From assembly GCA_046348835.1 (NCBI GenBank), contig JAXMDM010000004.1:62001-126000 (forward strand): a stretch of DNA of 64,000 bases, in the 5' to 3' direction. Shown in pieces: positions 48,803 to 57,336 of this stretch (positions are counted from its first letter, which is position 1; each line of letters starts with the position of its first letter). The translations under genes and the position numbers were made by a program. Source of the stretch: Defluviicoccus sp046348835. GTDB taxonomy: Bacteria; Pseudomonadota; Alphaproteobacteria; Rhodospirillales; Defluviicoccaceae. The notes beneath the pieces were generated by a model. It was given only the letters and a program-made list of their open reading frames with translations. It made no database searches and was not told where the DNA came from.

Positions 48803-49216
48803 TCACATCGGTCGGCTGCAGTTCACCATCCAGGGGGTTCCGAAGCGATCCACCAGCATCCCGAAACGCACCGCCCAGAAGGTTTCCCCCATAGGCATAC
48901 CGATCGTCCCTCCCTCACCGAGGGCGGCGAAGATGCGTTCCGCCTCGGCGGCGTCGGTCACGTCGATGGTGACGGAGAAGCCCTGGGGCGTGGATTGATA
49001 TTGAGGCGGCTGGTCCGCACCCATCAAGCGCTGGTCGCCAACGATCAGGCTGGCGTGGAGGATCTTGTCGTTCCACTCCGCCGGTGCCGACGGGCACGGA
49101 TCGGGCGCTTCGGCGAAGGTCATCATCATCTCGATGGTGCCGCCGAGGACGGCTGCATAAAACCTGAACGCCTCCTGGCAGCGACCGTCGAACATCAAAT
49201 AGGGGTTTATCTTCAT
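48803..49216 (-). CDS. VOC family protein (PhnB-like)
   Basis: A 137-residue single-domain VOC protein. NPYLMFDGRCQEAFRFYAAVLGG is the N-terminal half and WAVRFGMLVDRFGTPWMVN the C-terminal half of the PhnB-like group. These are uncharacterised glyoxalase-fold proteins. It follows an ArsR-type regulator in the same direction, a common pairing. ATG 49216 has GGGAG upstream; the GTG immediately before is less likely. Confidence 0.85.
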   Translation of the reverse strand: MKINPYLMFDGRCQEAFRFYAAVLGGTIEMMMTFAEAPDPCPSAPAEWNDKILHASLIVGDQRLMGADQPPQYQSTPQGFSVTIDVTDAAEAERIFAALGEGGTIGMPMGETFWAVRFGMLVDRFGTPWMVNCSRPM

Positions 49217-49290
49217 CACCTACTCTCCCTCGTCTTGTGAACCCGGCAGTTCCGCCCCCGTGCTCGCCCGCCGCGCACCGGTGCACCCCG

Positions 49291-49623
49291 CTAATCGGGG
49301 CGTTTTTCCCAGAGCCGGCGTTGTTCGGCGATCCAGTCCTCGGCGGCGTTCAGCACCTCGGGGACGATGTGGCAGGTGCGCACCCGCCCCGACTTGTGCG
49401 AGCGGATCAGGCCGCTCGACTCCAGCACCTGCAGATGCTGAAGGACGGAGGGCAACGACATCGGCAGCGGCTGCGCCAGCTCGCTCACCGAGGCCGCGCC
49501 GCGGCTGAGCCGAGCCACGATCATCCGCCGGGTCGGATCGGCGAGGGCATGAAACAACCGGTCCAGTCCGGGGGCGCCATCGGCCGCGTCTCCCCGTTTG
49601 TCGGCGTCGTATTTGTTAAGCAT
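49291..49623 (-). CDS. ArsR/SmtB-family transcriptional regulator
   Basis: A 110-residue winged-helix protein. LDRLFHALADPTRRMIVARLSRGAASVSELA is the HTH entry, and SLPSVLQHLQVLESSGLIRSHKSGRVRTCHI the recognition helix and wing. There are no metal-ligand cysteines, so it belongs to the metal-free ArsR group that controls nearby VOC or AHSA1 genes. The frame is open far upstream, but ATG 49623 gives the family length. It is transcribed 74 bases before the VOC gene. Confidence 0.86.
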   Translation of the reverse strand: MLNKYDADKRGDAADGAPGLDRLFHALADPTRRMIVARLSRGAASVSELAQPLPMSLPSVLQHLQVLESSGLIRSHKSGRVRTCHIVPEVLNAAEDWIAEQRRLWEKRPD

Positions 49624-49750
49624 ATGCCGAGCTATCAGCTGGACGCCGCCGGTGCAAGGCCGCACCGCTGGCTTCCCGCTCAAGATCGCGCGATGATCGG
49701 CAGAGGTTGGGGCAAGCGTCGACAAAGCCCGCAGACGGAGGCTGGAACCC

Positions 49751-50530
49751 ATGCAAGCGGACCTGGCCGGCAAGATCGCTATCGTCACCGGCTCCACCAG
49801 CGGAATTGGCCTCGCCATCGCCAGCGCCCTGGCCGCCGCCGGCTGCCGCATCGTCCTCAACGGCCGCCGGCCCAGCGAGGCGGGCGAGGCGCTGCTGACG
49901 GAGAGCGGCGCCCATGGCTTGTTCGTGGCGGCGGACCTGGGCCGCCCGGAGGAGGCGCAGCGGCTGATCGACACCGTCGCCCGGACCTGGGGAACCGCCC
50001 ACATCCTCGTCAACAACGCCGGCGTTCAACACGTGGCGCCCATCGACGCCTTCCCCACCGAAGCCTGGGATCGCGTCATCGCCCTCAACCTCAACGCCGC
50101 CTTCCATACCACGAAAGCGGCGCTGCCGGGGATGAAGGCGGGGAAATGGGGGTGCATCGTCAACATCGCCTCGGCGCACGGCCTCGTCGCCTCGCCCTAC
50201 AAGTCTGCCTATGTGGCTGCCAAGCATGGCCTCCTCGGCCTGACCAAGGTCACCGCCCTTGAGGTGGCGACGGACGGCATCACCTGCAACGCCGTCTGTC
50301 CCGGCTACGTGTGGACGCCGATGGTCGCCGGTCAGATCGACGAACAGGCCCGCTTGCGCGGTCTTTCCCCCGAGGACTGCATCCGAGACGTCATCCTGGC
50401 ACCGCAGCCCAACGGCCGCTTCGTCCAGGCGGACGAGGTTGCGGCGATGGTGGTGCTGCTGGCATCGGAGGCGGGACGATCCATCACCGGCGCATCGATC
50501 CCCATCGACGGCGGCTGGACGGCCCGCTGA
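49751..50530 (+). CDS. D-3-hydroxybutyrate dehydrogenase-like SDR
   Basis: A 259-residue classical SDR. TGSTSGIGLAIASALA is the cofactor loop, NNAGVQHVAPI the structural motif, IASAHGLVASPYKSAYVAAKHG the Ser-Tyr-Lys triad, and CPGYVWTPMV plus IPIDGGWTAR the substrate side and C-terminus. The sequence closely follows BdhA, which interconverts 3-hydroxybutyrate and acetoacetate with NAD in polyhydroxybutyrate use. It is a single gene, divergent from the ArsR/VOC pair. Other SDR substrates cannot be excluded. Confidence 0.85.
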   Translation: MQADLAGKIAIVTGSTSGIGLAIASALAAAGCRIVLNGRRPSEAGEALLTESGAHGLFVAADLGRPEEAQRLIDTVARTWGTAHILVNNAGVQHVAPIDAFPTEAWDRVIALNLNAAFHTTKAALPGMKAGKWGCIVNIASAHGLVASPYKSAYVAAKHGLLGLTKVTALEVATDGITCNAVCPGYVWTPMVAGQIDEQARLRGLSPEDCIRDVILAPQPNGRFVQADEVAAMVVLLASEAGRSITGASIPIDGGWTAR

Positions 50531-50618
50531 GGGAGCGGCCAAAGCCGGGTTTCCCCCGTCGCCGCCGTCGGGTTATGGCCACGGGCGGGTCGTCCTCGGG
50601 CGGGTCGTGACCAAAGGA

Positions 50619-51911
50619 TCAAGGGCAGGGCTGGCCGACGAAGGTCGCCTCTTTCGGCGAAATCCGCTGCGCCGTCGATACCTCGCCCAGTTCCTTGTCG
50701 TTCACGCCGTTGATGAATTCCCAGACCACCTTCTTGTCCCGGGTCAGCTCGAACACCCGGCCGGACTGGCTTTCCACCACCAGCAGGTTGCCGTTGGGCA
50801 ACAGCGACACGTTTCCCGAACGACTGGTGTAGAACTTCCTATCCGGGCTCCCGCGGTATTCCCAGACGATCGCCTGGGTCACCGGATCGATCTCGAGCAG
50901 GCGCGACCCGCCCTCGCCCGGCCGGTTGTCGAAGACGAGAATGTGGCCGTTGGGCAGGAAATCCGGATCGTGCTGGCGCAGGAAGGGACCGGTCATCGAC
51001 CATTTGATCCGGTCGGTCTGACCGTCGATGACCGCGATCGCATTGATCTCCCGGAACGAAACGAGGATGTCGCCGGCGGCGAAGATGGGGAAGTGTTTGG
51101 CCGTCGCCTCATCCAGCACGTCGACGTCGTTCAGATGGAGGGGGTCTTCCTGATCGACGCCCGGCTGAAGCGCCGAGTTGGCCAACAGGATGGCCTCCCG
51201 GCCGCTGTCGTAGATCGCCTTGAGCATGGATATTTCTTTTTCTTTTTTTCCATCCGGCGAAACGACGGTGACGAAGTCCTCGTAGAATGGCGCCTTCAGG
51301 TGCGGAAAGACGGCGACGGCGTCCCGATGGAAGCGCTGCGTCGGCACGTACAGCTCGCCGCTATCGGTGACGGTGAACCAGTGGTGGGCATTCTCCGCCA
51401 GCGACCAGATGACGTTGGAGCACCGATCGATCTTGACCAGGCCGCCCCCGTAGGGGTGGTTGCCGCCCTGGTAGGTCACCAGCACGTCGCCGTTGGGGAA
51501 CAGATGGGCACCGATGGTCATGATCGAGACGTCCTGGCCCTGGTAGTCCAGGTGCGGCGCATTCTTCCAGACCTTGGAGTAGGGGATCGACCAGCGGTGA
51601 ACGACGTTCCCGTTGGCGTCGATCAGGGTGGGCCCGTAGCCCCCGTCGCGGTAATGGGTGAGGAAGGTGTACCCGGTGGCCTCGGGATCGGCGGACGCGA
51701 TGGTCACCCCGTTGCCGGCAACGGTTCGCGGAATGAGGTACATGTCCTCGCGCGCCAGCAGGGATTGCGCCGCCTTGATCCCTTGCTTCGCCACATTGAA
51801 GGGGGCCCATCGGAAATAGCCCGCCGCCATTCCGATGCAGAAGGCGAAAAAGGCGACCCCGCTCGCCAGAGCGAGGACTTCGATGATTCTTGCCGCCCGC
51901 GAGTCACGCAC
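50619..51911 (-). CDS. Arylsulfotransferase (ASST)-like beta-propeller protein, membrane-anchored
   Basis: A 430-residue protein. Residues 8-33 form one membrane anchor. The rest is a propeller with repeated strands such as NGDVLVTYQGGNHPYGGGLVKID, WSLAENAHHWFTV and HDPDFLPNGHILVFDN. HLNDVDVLDE and the HD-P-DFLPNG histidine motifs are typical of arylsulfotransferase-family proteins. ASSTs move sulfate between phenols, but many family members of this type are untested. A sulfotransferase lies 6 kb away. GTG 51911 is the start. Confidence 0.76.
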   Translation of the reverse strand: MRDSRAARIIEVLALASGVAFFAFCIGMAAGYFRWAPFNVAKQGIKAAQSLLAREDMYLIPRTVAGNGVTIASADPEATGYTFLTHYRDGGYGPTLIDANGNVVHRWSIPYSKVWKNAPHLDYQGQDVSIMTIGAHLFPNGDVLVTYQGGNHPYGGGLVKIDRCSNVIWSLAENAHHWFTVTDSGELYVPTQRFHRDAVAVFPHLKAPFYEDFVTVVSPDGKKEKEISMLKAIYDSGREAILLANSALQPGVDQEDPLHLNDVDVLDEATAKHFPIFAAGDILVSFREINAIAVIDGQTDRIKWSMTGPFLRQHDPDFLPNGHILVFDNRPGEGGSRLLEIDPVTQAIVWEYRGSPDRKFYTSRSGNVSLLPNGNLLVVESQSGRVFELTRDKKVVWEFINGVNDKELGEVSTAQRISPKEATFVGQPCP

Positions 51912-52173
51912 CAGCCACCCCCAGTCATCTGCTCCCGCCGCCCCCCACCCGGGACCGCATCGCCTACCCTAGCCCATGCGGCACGGTGGATCCGCCGGGG
52001 CAGAAACCCTAGCCGCTCCTCGAAGGGCATGGAAGCGCCGGATGCACCGCCGACGCTAGGCCTACCCACCTCCCTGCGCCGTCGCACCCCATGCAGATTT
52101 CGGGCCTTGTGGCGGGGTAACGCCGATGCGTCGCGCCACCACCGCTCACGGAACGCCCCCCATCGAACGGGCG

Positions 52174-52542
52174 TCAGTCCATGGCGTTGCCGCTGGCGCT
52201 GCTCTCCGGCACCGGCTGGGTAACGTCCCAATGCTCGACGATCCGTCCATCGGCAACCCGGAACAGGTCGACGACCATCGTTCCGCGAGCGTCCGGCGCC
52301 GGGACGGCGTGGCTGTGAACGACGACCATATCGCCTTCGGCGATGATCCTCAGGATCCGCCACTGCAGGTTCGGCATCTCATTGAACAACCCGGGGACGA
52401 AGGCGGCCAGCGCATCCCGTCCGTTCGGCAGGTTCGGATTGTGCTGGATGAGGTTGGCATCGACGAACCGCTCGATGGCAGAGACGTTCTTTTCGACCCA
52501 AACCGTCCTCATGTACTCGCTGACAAGTTCCTTCGCATTCAT
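52174..52542 (-). CDS. SnoaL/NTF2-fold protein
   Basis: A 122-residue NTF2-like protein. LVSEYMRTVWVEKNVSAIERFVDANLIQHNPNLPNGRDALAAFV is the SnoaL-like pattern, with the paired His/Asn. MVVVHSHAV and VDLFRVADGRIVEHWDV finish the cone. ATG 52542 has a perfect GGAGGT site. It is the last gene of the 56191-52174 minus-strand cluster, the third NTF2-fold protein there. Function unknown; family members bind or isomerise small ketones and polyketide-like compounds. Confidence 0.84.
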   Translation of the reverse strand: MNAKELVSEYMRTVWVEKNVSAIERFVDANLIQHNPNLPNGRDALAAFVPGLFNEMPNLQWRILRIIAEGDMVVVHSHAVPAPDARGTMVVDLFRVADGRIVEHWDVTQPVPESSASGNAMD

Positions 52543-52610
52543 CGCCGACCTCCGGAAAAGCTAGAGGATTGCTCGGGGCTCGGGAGAGGGACGCCTGCCG
52601 CCGGCACCCC

Positions 52611-53654
52611 CTATCCTCCATCCGGCCCTGGGTGAGCCGAGATGCGATAGCGGGTCCGCCACACTTCATTCGCCCTGAAGGTGATTGCGGTCTCGATGCC
52701 GCGCTCGGCGATGGGGTTGGGTGCGGTGGAGATGGCCGTCCCCAGCCCGAACGCCGAACAGCACGGTTCGATCTCCATGCCGATGAAGCGCCCGGAGAAA
52801 GGGGCTCCGAGCCGACCACGGCTGAACGGGCCGACGAGGCAGGACGGGAGTTGCCGGGCATCCCAGGTCAGACGCAAGACGGCGTTGGTCACCTCGTTGT
52901 GGACCTCGAAGGTGCCGTCGATGCCGCACAGTTGCACCAGATCGTCGTACCGACGCTCGAACGGCAGTCGGGTGAAGTCGATGCTCGTACCGGACGTGCC
53001 CGGGACCGCGCTCAGGCTGGCGAATTCCTGATCGGGGACCGTCTGCGGCGGTTCCTGGACGAGGCCGGGGAATCGGATCGGGTAGGTTCGACCGAAGGCG
53101 AAACGGCCGGGGCGGATCCGCGTGCTGCCGACCGCCTCGCTGACCCCGAGGGTGGGATGCAGGCCGACCGGAAGACGGCAGTCCAGTCGCGGATGGACGA
53201 CGAGTTCGATATCGACGGCAGCCGCGTCCGGGTCCGGGGTGATGATCCGCTCGAGTCCGGCGATGGGCTCCTCGTCCGGGTAGTCGATGCCGAGCTTCAG
53301 CCGAGCGTCGCTTCGCGCGACGCAGCGCCATGGCTGATTGCTGCCGTAGCCGTGCAACCACCGGTTCGGGGTGTAGGTCCGGCTGTAGCCCCAGGACGGG
53401 CCGAGATCGGTCACCGGGGTGTTGACGCCGAAAGGGACGCACGGCCATTCGCCCCGCATGTTGCGGACGAGAGGCGGCAACGCCGCCAGTTCGTCCGAGG
53501 GAGGCTGGTCCACCCAGGGCGGCTGCAACATCGGACTGATTTCCCGTCCGTCGGGCAGAATGAACACCGGCACCACCATGGCGCCGAGAGCGTGCACGGT
53601 GAGGCGACCGTGCGGCCATGTAAGCTGCCAGATTTGCTGTTGGCTCGTCGTCAT
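52611..53654 (-). CDS. Conserved protein with galactose-mutarotase-like features, function unknown
   Basis: A 347-residue soluble protein rich in beta strands. Features such as HGYGSNQPWRCVA, VDIELVVHPRLDCRLPVGLHPTLGVS and FIGMEIEPCC loosely recall aldose-1-epimerase folds, with a His in HGYG and a His in GLHPTL. The resemblance is weak and I would not assign an activity. ATG 53654 is used; TTG 53660 is in frame. It lies between two NTF2-fold genes with short gaps, so it belongs to their operon. Confidence 0.5.
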   Translation of the reverse strand: MTTSQQQIWQLTWPHGRLTVHALGAMVVPVFILPDGREISPMLQPPWVDQPPSDELAALPPLVRNMRGEWPCVPFGVNTPVTDLGPSWGYSRTYTPNRWLHGYGSNQPWRCVARSDARLKLGIDYPDEEPIAGLERIITPDPDAAAVDIELVVHPRLDCRLPVGLHPTLGVSEAVGSTRIRPGRFAFGRTYPIRFPGLVQEPPQTVPDQEFASLSAVPGTSGTSIDFTRLPFERRYDDLVQLCGIDGTFEVHNEVTNAVLRLTWDARQLPSCLVGPFSRGRLGAPFSGRFIGMEIEPCCSAFGLGTAISTAPNPIAERGIETAITFRANEVWRTRYRISAHPGPDGG

Positions 53655-53672
53655 CGGCAACTACCCGCCTCT

Positions 53673-54107
53673 CTACGCGGCGCCGGGATCCTGCCACTGC
53701 GGCAACGGCACCCCGATCTGCGCCAGCAGGCTGAACAGGTCGTCCACCGCCCAGCGCTCGACGAATTTGCCGCCGGCGTGGCGCCAGATCTCGTGGGTGT
53801 ACCAGGTGACGGCGCGGCCGGTGGGCTCGACGCCGAAAAACCGGCCGACGTGTCGACCGGAGAGCCTGATCCGGGTGAACACCCGGTCGCCCCGTTCCGC
53901 GACCTCCTCCGGATCGGCCCTCATTTCCAGCGCATCGATGACGAAGGCCAGATTGCGCTTGTAGACATCGAGCGAGGTGACGTCGACGAGGCCGGGATGG
54001 TGGTCGGTGAAGTCTGCGGTCATCACCGCATCCATCGCGTCATAGTCCTTACGATTGAATGCGTCGACAAATTGCATGTAAAGGGCAACGCCGTCTGTTT
54101 CAGGCAC
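53673..54107 (-). CDS. SnoaL-like ester cyclase family protein (NTF2 fold)
   Basis: A 144-residue NTF2-like protein: FVDAFNRKDYDAMDAVMTADFTDHHPGL, then FTRIRLSGRHVGRFFGVEPTGRAVTWYTHEIWRHAGGKFVERW. This is the ester-cyclase/SnoaL group pattern (HxGxFxGxxPTG-R). GTG 54107 follows GGGAGGAAG; the longer frame upstream has no family resemblance. It is 47 bases from the GMC oxidoreductase gene. Confidence 0.82.
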   Translation of the reverse strand: MPETDGVALYMQFVDAFNRKDYDAMDAVMTADFTDHHPGLVDVTSLDVYKRNLAFVIDALEMRADPEEVAERGDRVFTRIRLSGRHVGRFFGVEPTGRAVTWYTHEIWRHAGGKFVERWAVDDLFSLLAQIGVPLPQWQDPGAA

Positions 54108-54154
54108 CTGCTTCCTCCCCTCCTTCAGGCTTGATCCGACCGCCACCTCACTCG

Positions 54155-55696
54155 TTATTGCGCCTGCAAAATAAGATCGGCTGCCTTCTCGCCGATCATG
54201 ACGCAGGCGGCGTTGGTATTGCCGGCGACGATCTTCGGCATCACCGACGCGTCGGCGATCCGCAAACCCTGGGTACCGTAGACACGCAATTGCGGGTCGA
54301 CAACGGCCATACGGTCGCGCCCCATGCGGCAGGTGCCGACCGGGTGCCATAGGGTGCTGGCGTTGCGTCGGACGAATTCCCGCAGCTCGGCCGGGCTCCT
54401 GGCGCCGGGGCCGGGTGCCAGCTCGTCGCCGGTAAAGGCGGCGAGGGCCGGCGCGGCAGCCAAGTCGCGCGACAGCTCGATCCCGCGCACGAACACCTCG
54501 ATGTCGGTCTCGCAGCTCAGGTAGTTCGGCTGGAGGACGGCCAGATCCCGGTAATCGCCGCTTCTGAGGGAGACATAGCCGACCGACTGCGGTTGGATGA
54601 CGACCGGGGCAAAGGTGAAGCCCGGCCCCGGCCGGTCCAGCTCCGGGGCGATGAACTTCAAGCCACCGAATTTGATCTGCAGATCGGGCGCCGCGGCGGA
54701 GAGGCCGGCGCGGCTGTGGGTGAAGATCCCCGTTTCCGCGATCAGCGTCGGGACGAAAGGGTGTTCCTGCTTGCTCAGATAACAGACACCCAGGATCATG
54801 TGGTCCTGAAGGTTCTGGCCGACCCCGGGAAGATCAACCAGGACGGAAAGCTGGTGGTTGTCGAGGGTTTCCGCCGGACCGATGCCGGAGAGCATCAGCA
54901 GCTTGGGGGATTCGTAGGTTCCGCAGGCGACAACGACCTCCGACTCCGCTGTTGCCTCCTCGGTTCTGCCGTCGCGGACATACTCGACGCCGACGGCACG
55001 GGTGCCCTGGAACTTTATCCGGCTGACCTGGGCGTTACTGATGATCGTAAAGTTCGGGGCATCGAGAATGGGATAGAGGTACGCCACCGCCTCGCTCGCC
55101 CGGTTGTGGGCGTGGGTCTTGTTGGTCTGATAGTAAAACGGGCTGTCGCACTGGGTCGGGCCGTTATAGTCGAAGCTGCGGCCCCGATCGTCGAAGCCGA
55201 GCCCCACCGCCGCCTCGAACAAGCACTCGGACACCGGGGTCGGATCGGCGTGGACGATGACCGGTAGCGGCCCGTCCCGCCCCCGCTGCGCCGATACCCA
55301 TGCATCGAAATTCTCCATCCGGATGAACAGCGGAAGGATGTCGGCATAGCTCCAGCCCTCGTTTCCCAGCTGGTTCCAGTGATCGAAGTCGAACCGGCTG
55401 CCGCGCACGTGGAGCATGGCATTGATGGAGCTGCAGCCGCCCCAGACCCGGCCGCGGGCGACCGGAATCCGCCGATCGTGGAGGGCGGGCTGGGGCTCGG
55501 TCACATAACCCCAGTTGACCGCGGGATTGCTCCACAGCGACATCGTCGACGGCAGCTGCTCCGCGTGGATTTCCGCCAACTCGTCGCGGCCGCCGGCCTC
55601 GATCAGCAGGACCCGCGCGTTGGACTGGACCAAGCGGTAAGCGAGGGCGCATCCCGACGAACCGGCGCCAACGACCACGAAATCATGGGTAGTCAT
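54155..55696 (-). CDS. GMC-family FAD oxidoreductase (choline-dehydrogenase-like)
   Basis: A 513-residue flavoenzyme. FVVVGAGSSGCALAYRLVQ is the FAD loop, GGCSSINAMLHVRGSRFDFDHW the GMC signature 1 region, and ESPKLLMLSGIGPAETL signature 2. The C-terminal TLWHPVGTCRMG carries the catalytic His and GNTNAACVMIGEKAAD closes the FAD domain. It oxidises an alcohol; the substrate is unknown. ATG 55696 has AGGTGA upstream. It sits between NTF2-fold genes, suggesting a small degradative or biosynthetic pathway. Confidence 0.88.
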   Translation of the reverse strand: MTTHDFVVVGAGSSGCALAYRLVQSNARVLLIEAGGRDELAEIHAEQLPSTMSLWSNPAVNWGYVTEPQPALHDRRIPVARGRVWGGCSSINAMLHVRGSRFDFDHWNQLGNEGWSYADILPLFIRMENFDAWVSAQRGRDGPLPVIVHADPTPVSECLFEAAVGLGFDDRGRSFDYNGPTQCDSPFYYQTNKTHAHNRASEAVAYLYPILDAPNFTIISNAQVSRIKFQGTRAVGVEYVRDGRTEEATAESEVVVACGTYESPKLLMLSGIGPAETLDNHQLSVLVDLPGVGQNLQDHMILGVCYLSKQEHPFVPTLIAETGIFTHSRAGLSAAAPDLQIKFGGLKFIAPELDRPGPGFTFAPVVIQPQSVGYVSLRSGDYRDLAVLQPNYLSCETDIEVFVRGIELSRDLAAAPALAAFTGDELAPGPGARSPAELREFVRRNASTLWHPVGTCRMGRDRMAVVDPQLRVYGTQGLRIADASVMPKIVAGNTNAACVMIGEKAADLILQAQ

Positions 55697-55750
55697 GACG
55701 GTCACCTCATAGTCGTGCGGGACGCAACATGGCTGGCGTCGCGGCGAGCG

Positions 55751-56191
55751 CTACTGACCTACGTCGGCCACATTAAACAAGTTATCGACAAGATAGGTCT
55801 TTATGCCCCATTTCCCCGTTTCAGGATTGTGCCTCACCACCCATCGTTGGAAGGCATCCATCCTTACACGTGAGCTTCTTGGCTCTGGCGGCTGCCAATA
55901 TTTCGCACTCCATTCGACCTGCACATCCAAAAGCGCTATATTTTCTTCTCTTTGAATGCGCAAGCTCTTGACGACATGAGCCTGGTCGAAGTACCTATTT
56001 ATCACGTTCGTGTACCATTGACGAAATTCTTCAATATTGGCCACGTCCTGATCCGGAAAACGCATCCGCATTTCCGGACTATTATCGATGAAATGGCTGA
56101 CGATTTCGTCGAATGGGGCATGGTCGGTGATCTTTTCGAACCAATCATAGACCAGCCTGCGCACGGCCTCTTCTGAGTTTGGCTCGGTCAT
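55751..56191 (-). CDS. NTF2-fold protein, distant SnoaL relative
   Basis: A 146-residue protein. EAVRRLVYDWFEKITDHAPFDEIVSHF and EFRQWYTNVINRYFDQAHVV fit the helical start of NTF2-like folds, and LLDVQVEWSAKYWQ and FQRWVVRHNPETGKWGIKTYLVDNL the sheet. It is clearly more AT-rich than its neighbours, which suggests separate acquisition. It is the first gene of the cluster, upstream of the GMC oxidoreductase by 54 bases. Confidence 0.72.
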   Translation of the reverse strand: MTEPNSEEAVRRLVYDWFEKITDHAPFDEIVSHFIDNSPEMRMRFPDQDVANIEEFRQWYTNVINRYFDQAHVVKSLRIQREENIALLDVQVEWSAKYWQPPEPRSSRVRMDAFQRWVVRHNPETGKWGIKTYLVDNLFNVADVGQ

Positions 56192-57074
56192 AGTACCCCC
56201 AAAACGAGTTTCTCGAAGGACAGAGGCGTTCTAGCGTTCCCGGGATCAGCGTTACCGCTGCGGCCGGCCGGGCCCGACGGGTGATGAACGGCGGAGTCGG
56301 CCTGGACCCGGACCGGAGTGAGCGGGCGGCGTGGGCGGTAGTGCGGACGGCGACGGCCGCGCTTCACCGATGAGCGGCTTGCCGCAAGGCAGCGGCGACG
56401 ACCACCCGTTGCCGGACGATCCCTTGGATGGACCGAGAGGCCCGGATCGGGGAGAAGGGCTTCCCGACTGTTGTCCCATGGATGCGGTCCCCATGAGTCC
56501 ATCCCCGTCGGCTGTTTGGACCTGAACGATCGGGTTACTCTGCCCCAATAAGAGCACCAGCGTCTAGCTCGCATTCTCAATCCGTCCGGACGGCTTCATC
56601 CCGGCCGGCACCGGGGCGGGGATCGATGAAAGCGAAAATCGGGCCGGCGCGATCGAGACGAAGGTCGAAAACGTTCGGCCCCTGGCCGCCGCCAATCGGG
56701 CCGGGCAGGCCGCGACAGAGGACCGGTGTCGACCGGGCCGGCCGGAAATAACCGGCGACGGCTCCACCTGCCAGTCCCTGCTCGCCTGGTTTCCCCACCT
56801 TTACCCCGGTCGGATTCCTTTTACAGCCATCGCGGAAGGAATAGTCGAAAGATGCGCTTTTGCCACGCATGCCTTATCAAAATAATTGTTTGCTTGGATA
56901 CTTGCGCCCCGGTTGAACCCCGGACGGGCCGCATATAGAATGAGACGCGTTCTCGTCGCCTGCGGCCCTCGATCGAGGCAGGCTCCCGCGAATGCGGGGG
57001 ATCCCCGGCACGGCCGCCAACACGCCAAACAAATAGGCGCTCAACCAGGCTAGTGATGATGGGGAGTGGTAGTC
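56192..57074. other. Intergenic region with a promoter and palindromes, no gene seen
   Basis: About 880 bases. From 56230 to 56800 it is GC-rich with Pro/Ser/Arg-rich open frames on both strands that lack ribosome sites and resemble no family. From 56850 to 56945 it is AT-richer and holds the best promoter-like match in the window (56913-56941, plus strand). The leader of that promoter carries CCTCGATCGAGG (56967-56978), a 12-bp palindrome, and CCCGC-GAAT-GCGGG (56985-56998). Confidence 0.55.
56913..56941 (+). promoter_or_regulatory. Sigma-70-type promoter for the YVGPGAG/sulfotransferase operon
   Basis: TTGAAC (56913-56918), 17 bases, TAGAAT (56936-56941). The -10 box matches consensus at five of six positions. 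Transcription would begin near 56948, leaving a leader of about 127 bases with two small palindromes before ATG 57075. A second, weaker pair (TTGCCA at 56860, TAATTG at 56883) lies upstream. Confidence 0.5.
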
Positions 57075-57323
57075 ATGCATCGTTGGATCGGGTTCGCCCT
57101 GTTCCTGCTGATCGCGGGTTCGGCGTCGCCGGCCGCCGCCTATGTGGGTCCCGGCGCCGGGATCACCATGCTGGGCGCCCTGTGGGCGGTGATCGCCGCC
57201 GTCTTTCTGGCGCTGGGCGGCCTCATCGCCTGGCCGTTGCGCCGCATCTTGCGCCGCTCGAAGACGCCGGCCGGCGTCCCGGCGGTGGAACGCCCGGTTT
57301 CAGCCGACACCCCGAGCCATTGA
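57075..57323 (+). CDS. Small membrane protein with YVGPGAG motif
   Basis: An 82-residue protein: an N-terminal hydrophobic signal/anchor (WIGFALFLLIAGSASPAAA), then AYVGPGAGITMLGALWAVIAAVFLALGGLIAWPLRRILRR, a second membrane helix with a basic end. The YVGPGAG motif recurs in small proteins of glycan loci, but I know no function for it. ATG 57075 has GGGGAG 9 bases upstream. It is followed after 13 bases by the Oxa1-like gene. Confidence 0.72.
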   Translation: MHRWIGFALFLLIAGSASPAAAYVGPGAGITMLGALWAVIAAVFLALGGLIAWPLRRILRRSKTPAGVPAVERPVSADTPSH

Positions 57324-57336
57324 TCCATCCCAGGCG

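Noticed and set aside
50259..52223. A 654-codon plus-strand frame
   Set aside because: It runs antisense to the arylsulfotransferase-like gene and out of frame with the SDR; no family resemblance.
56230..56870. Several 60-130 codon frames on both strands
   Set aside because: No ribosome sites, biased composition and no recognisable fold. A small real gene cannot be fully excluded.
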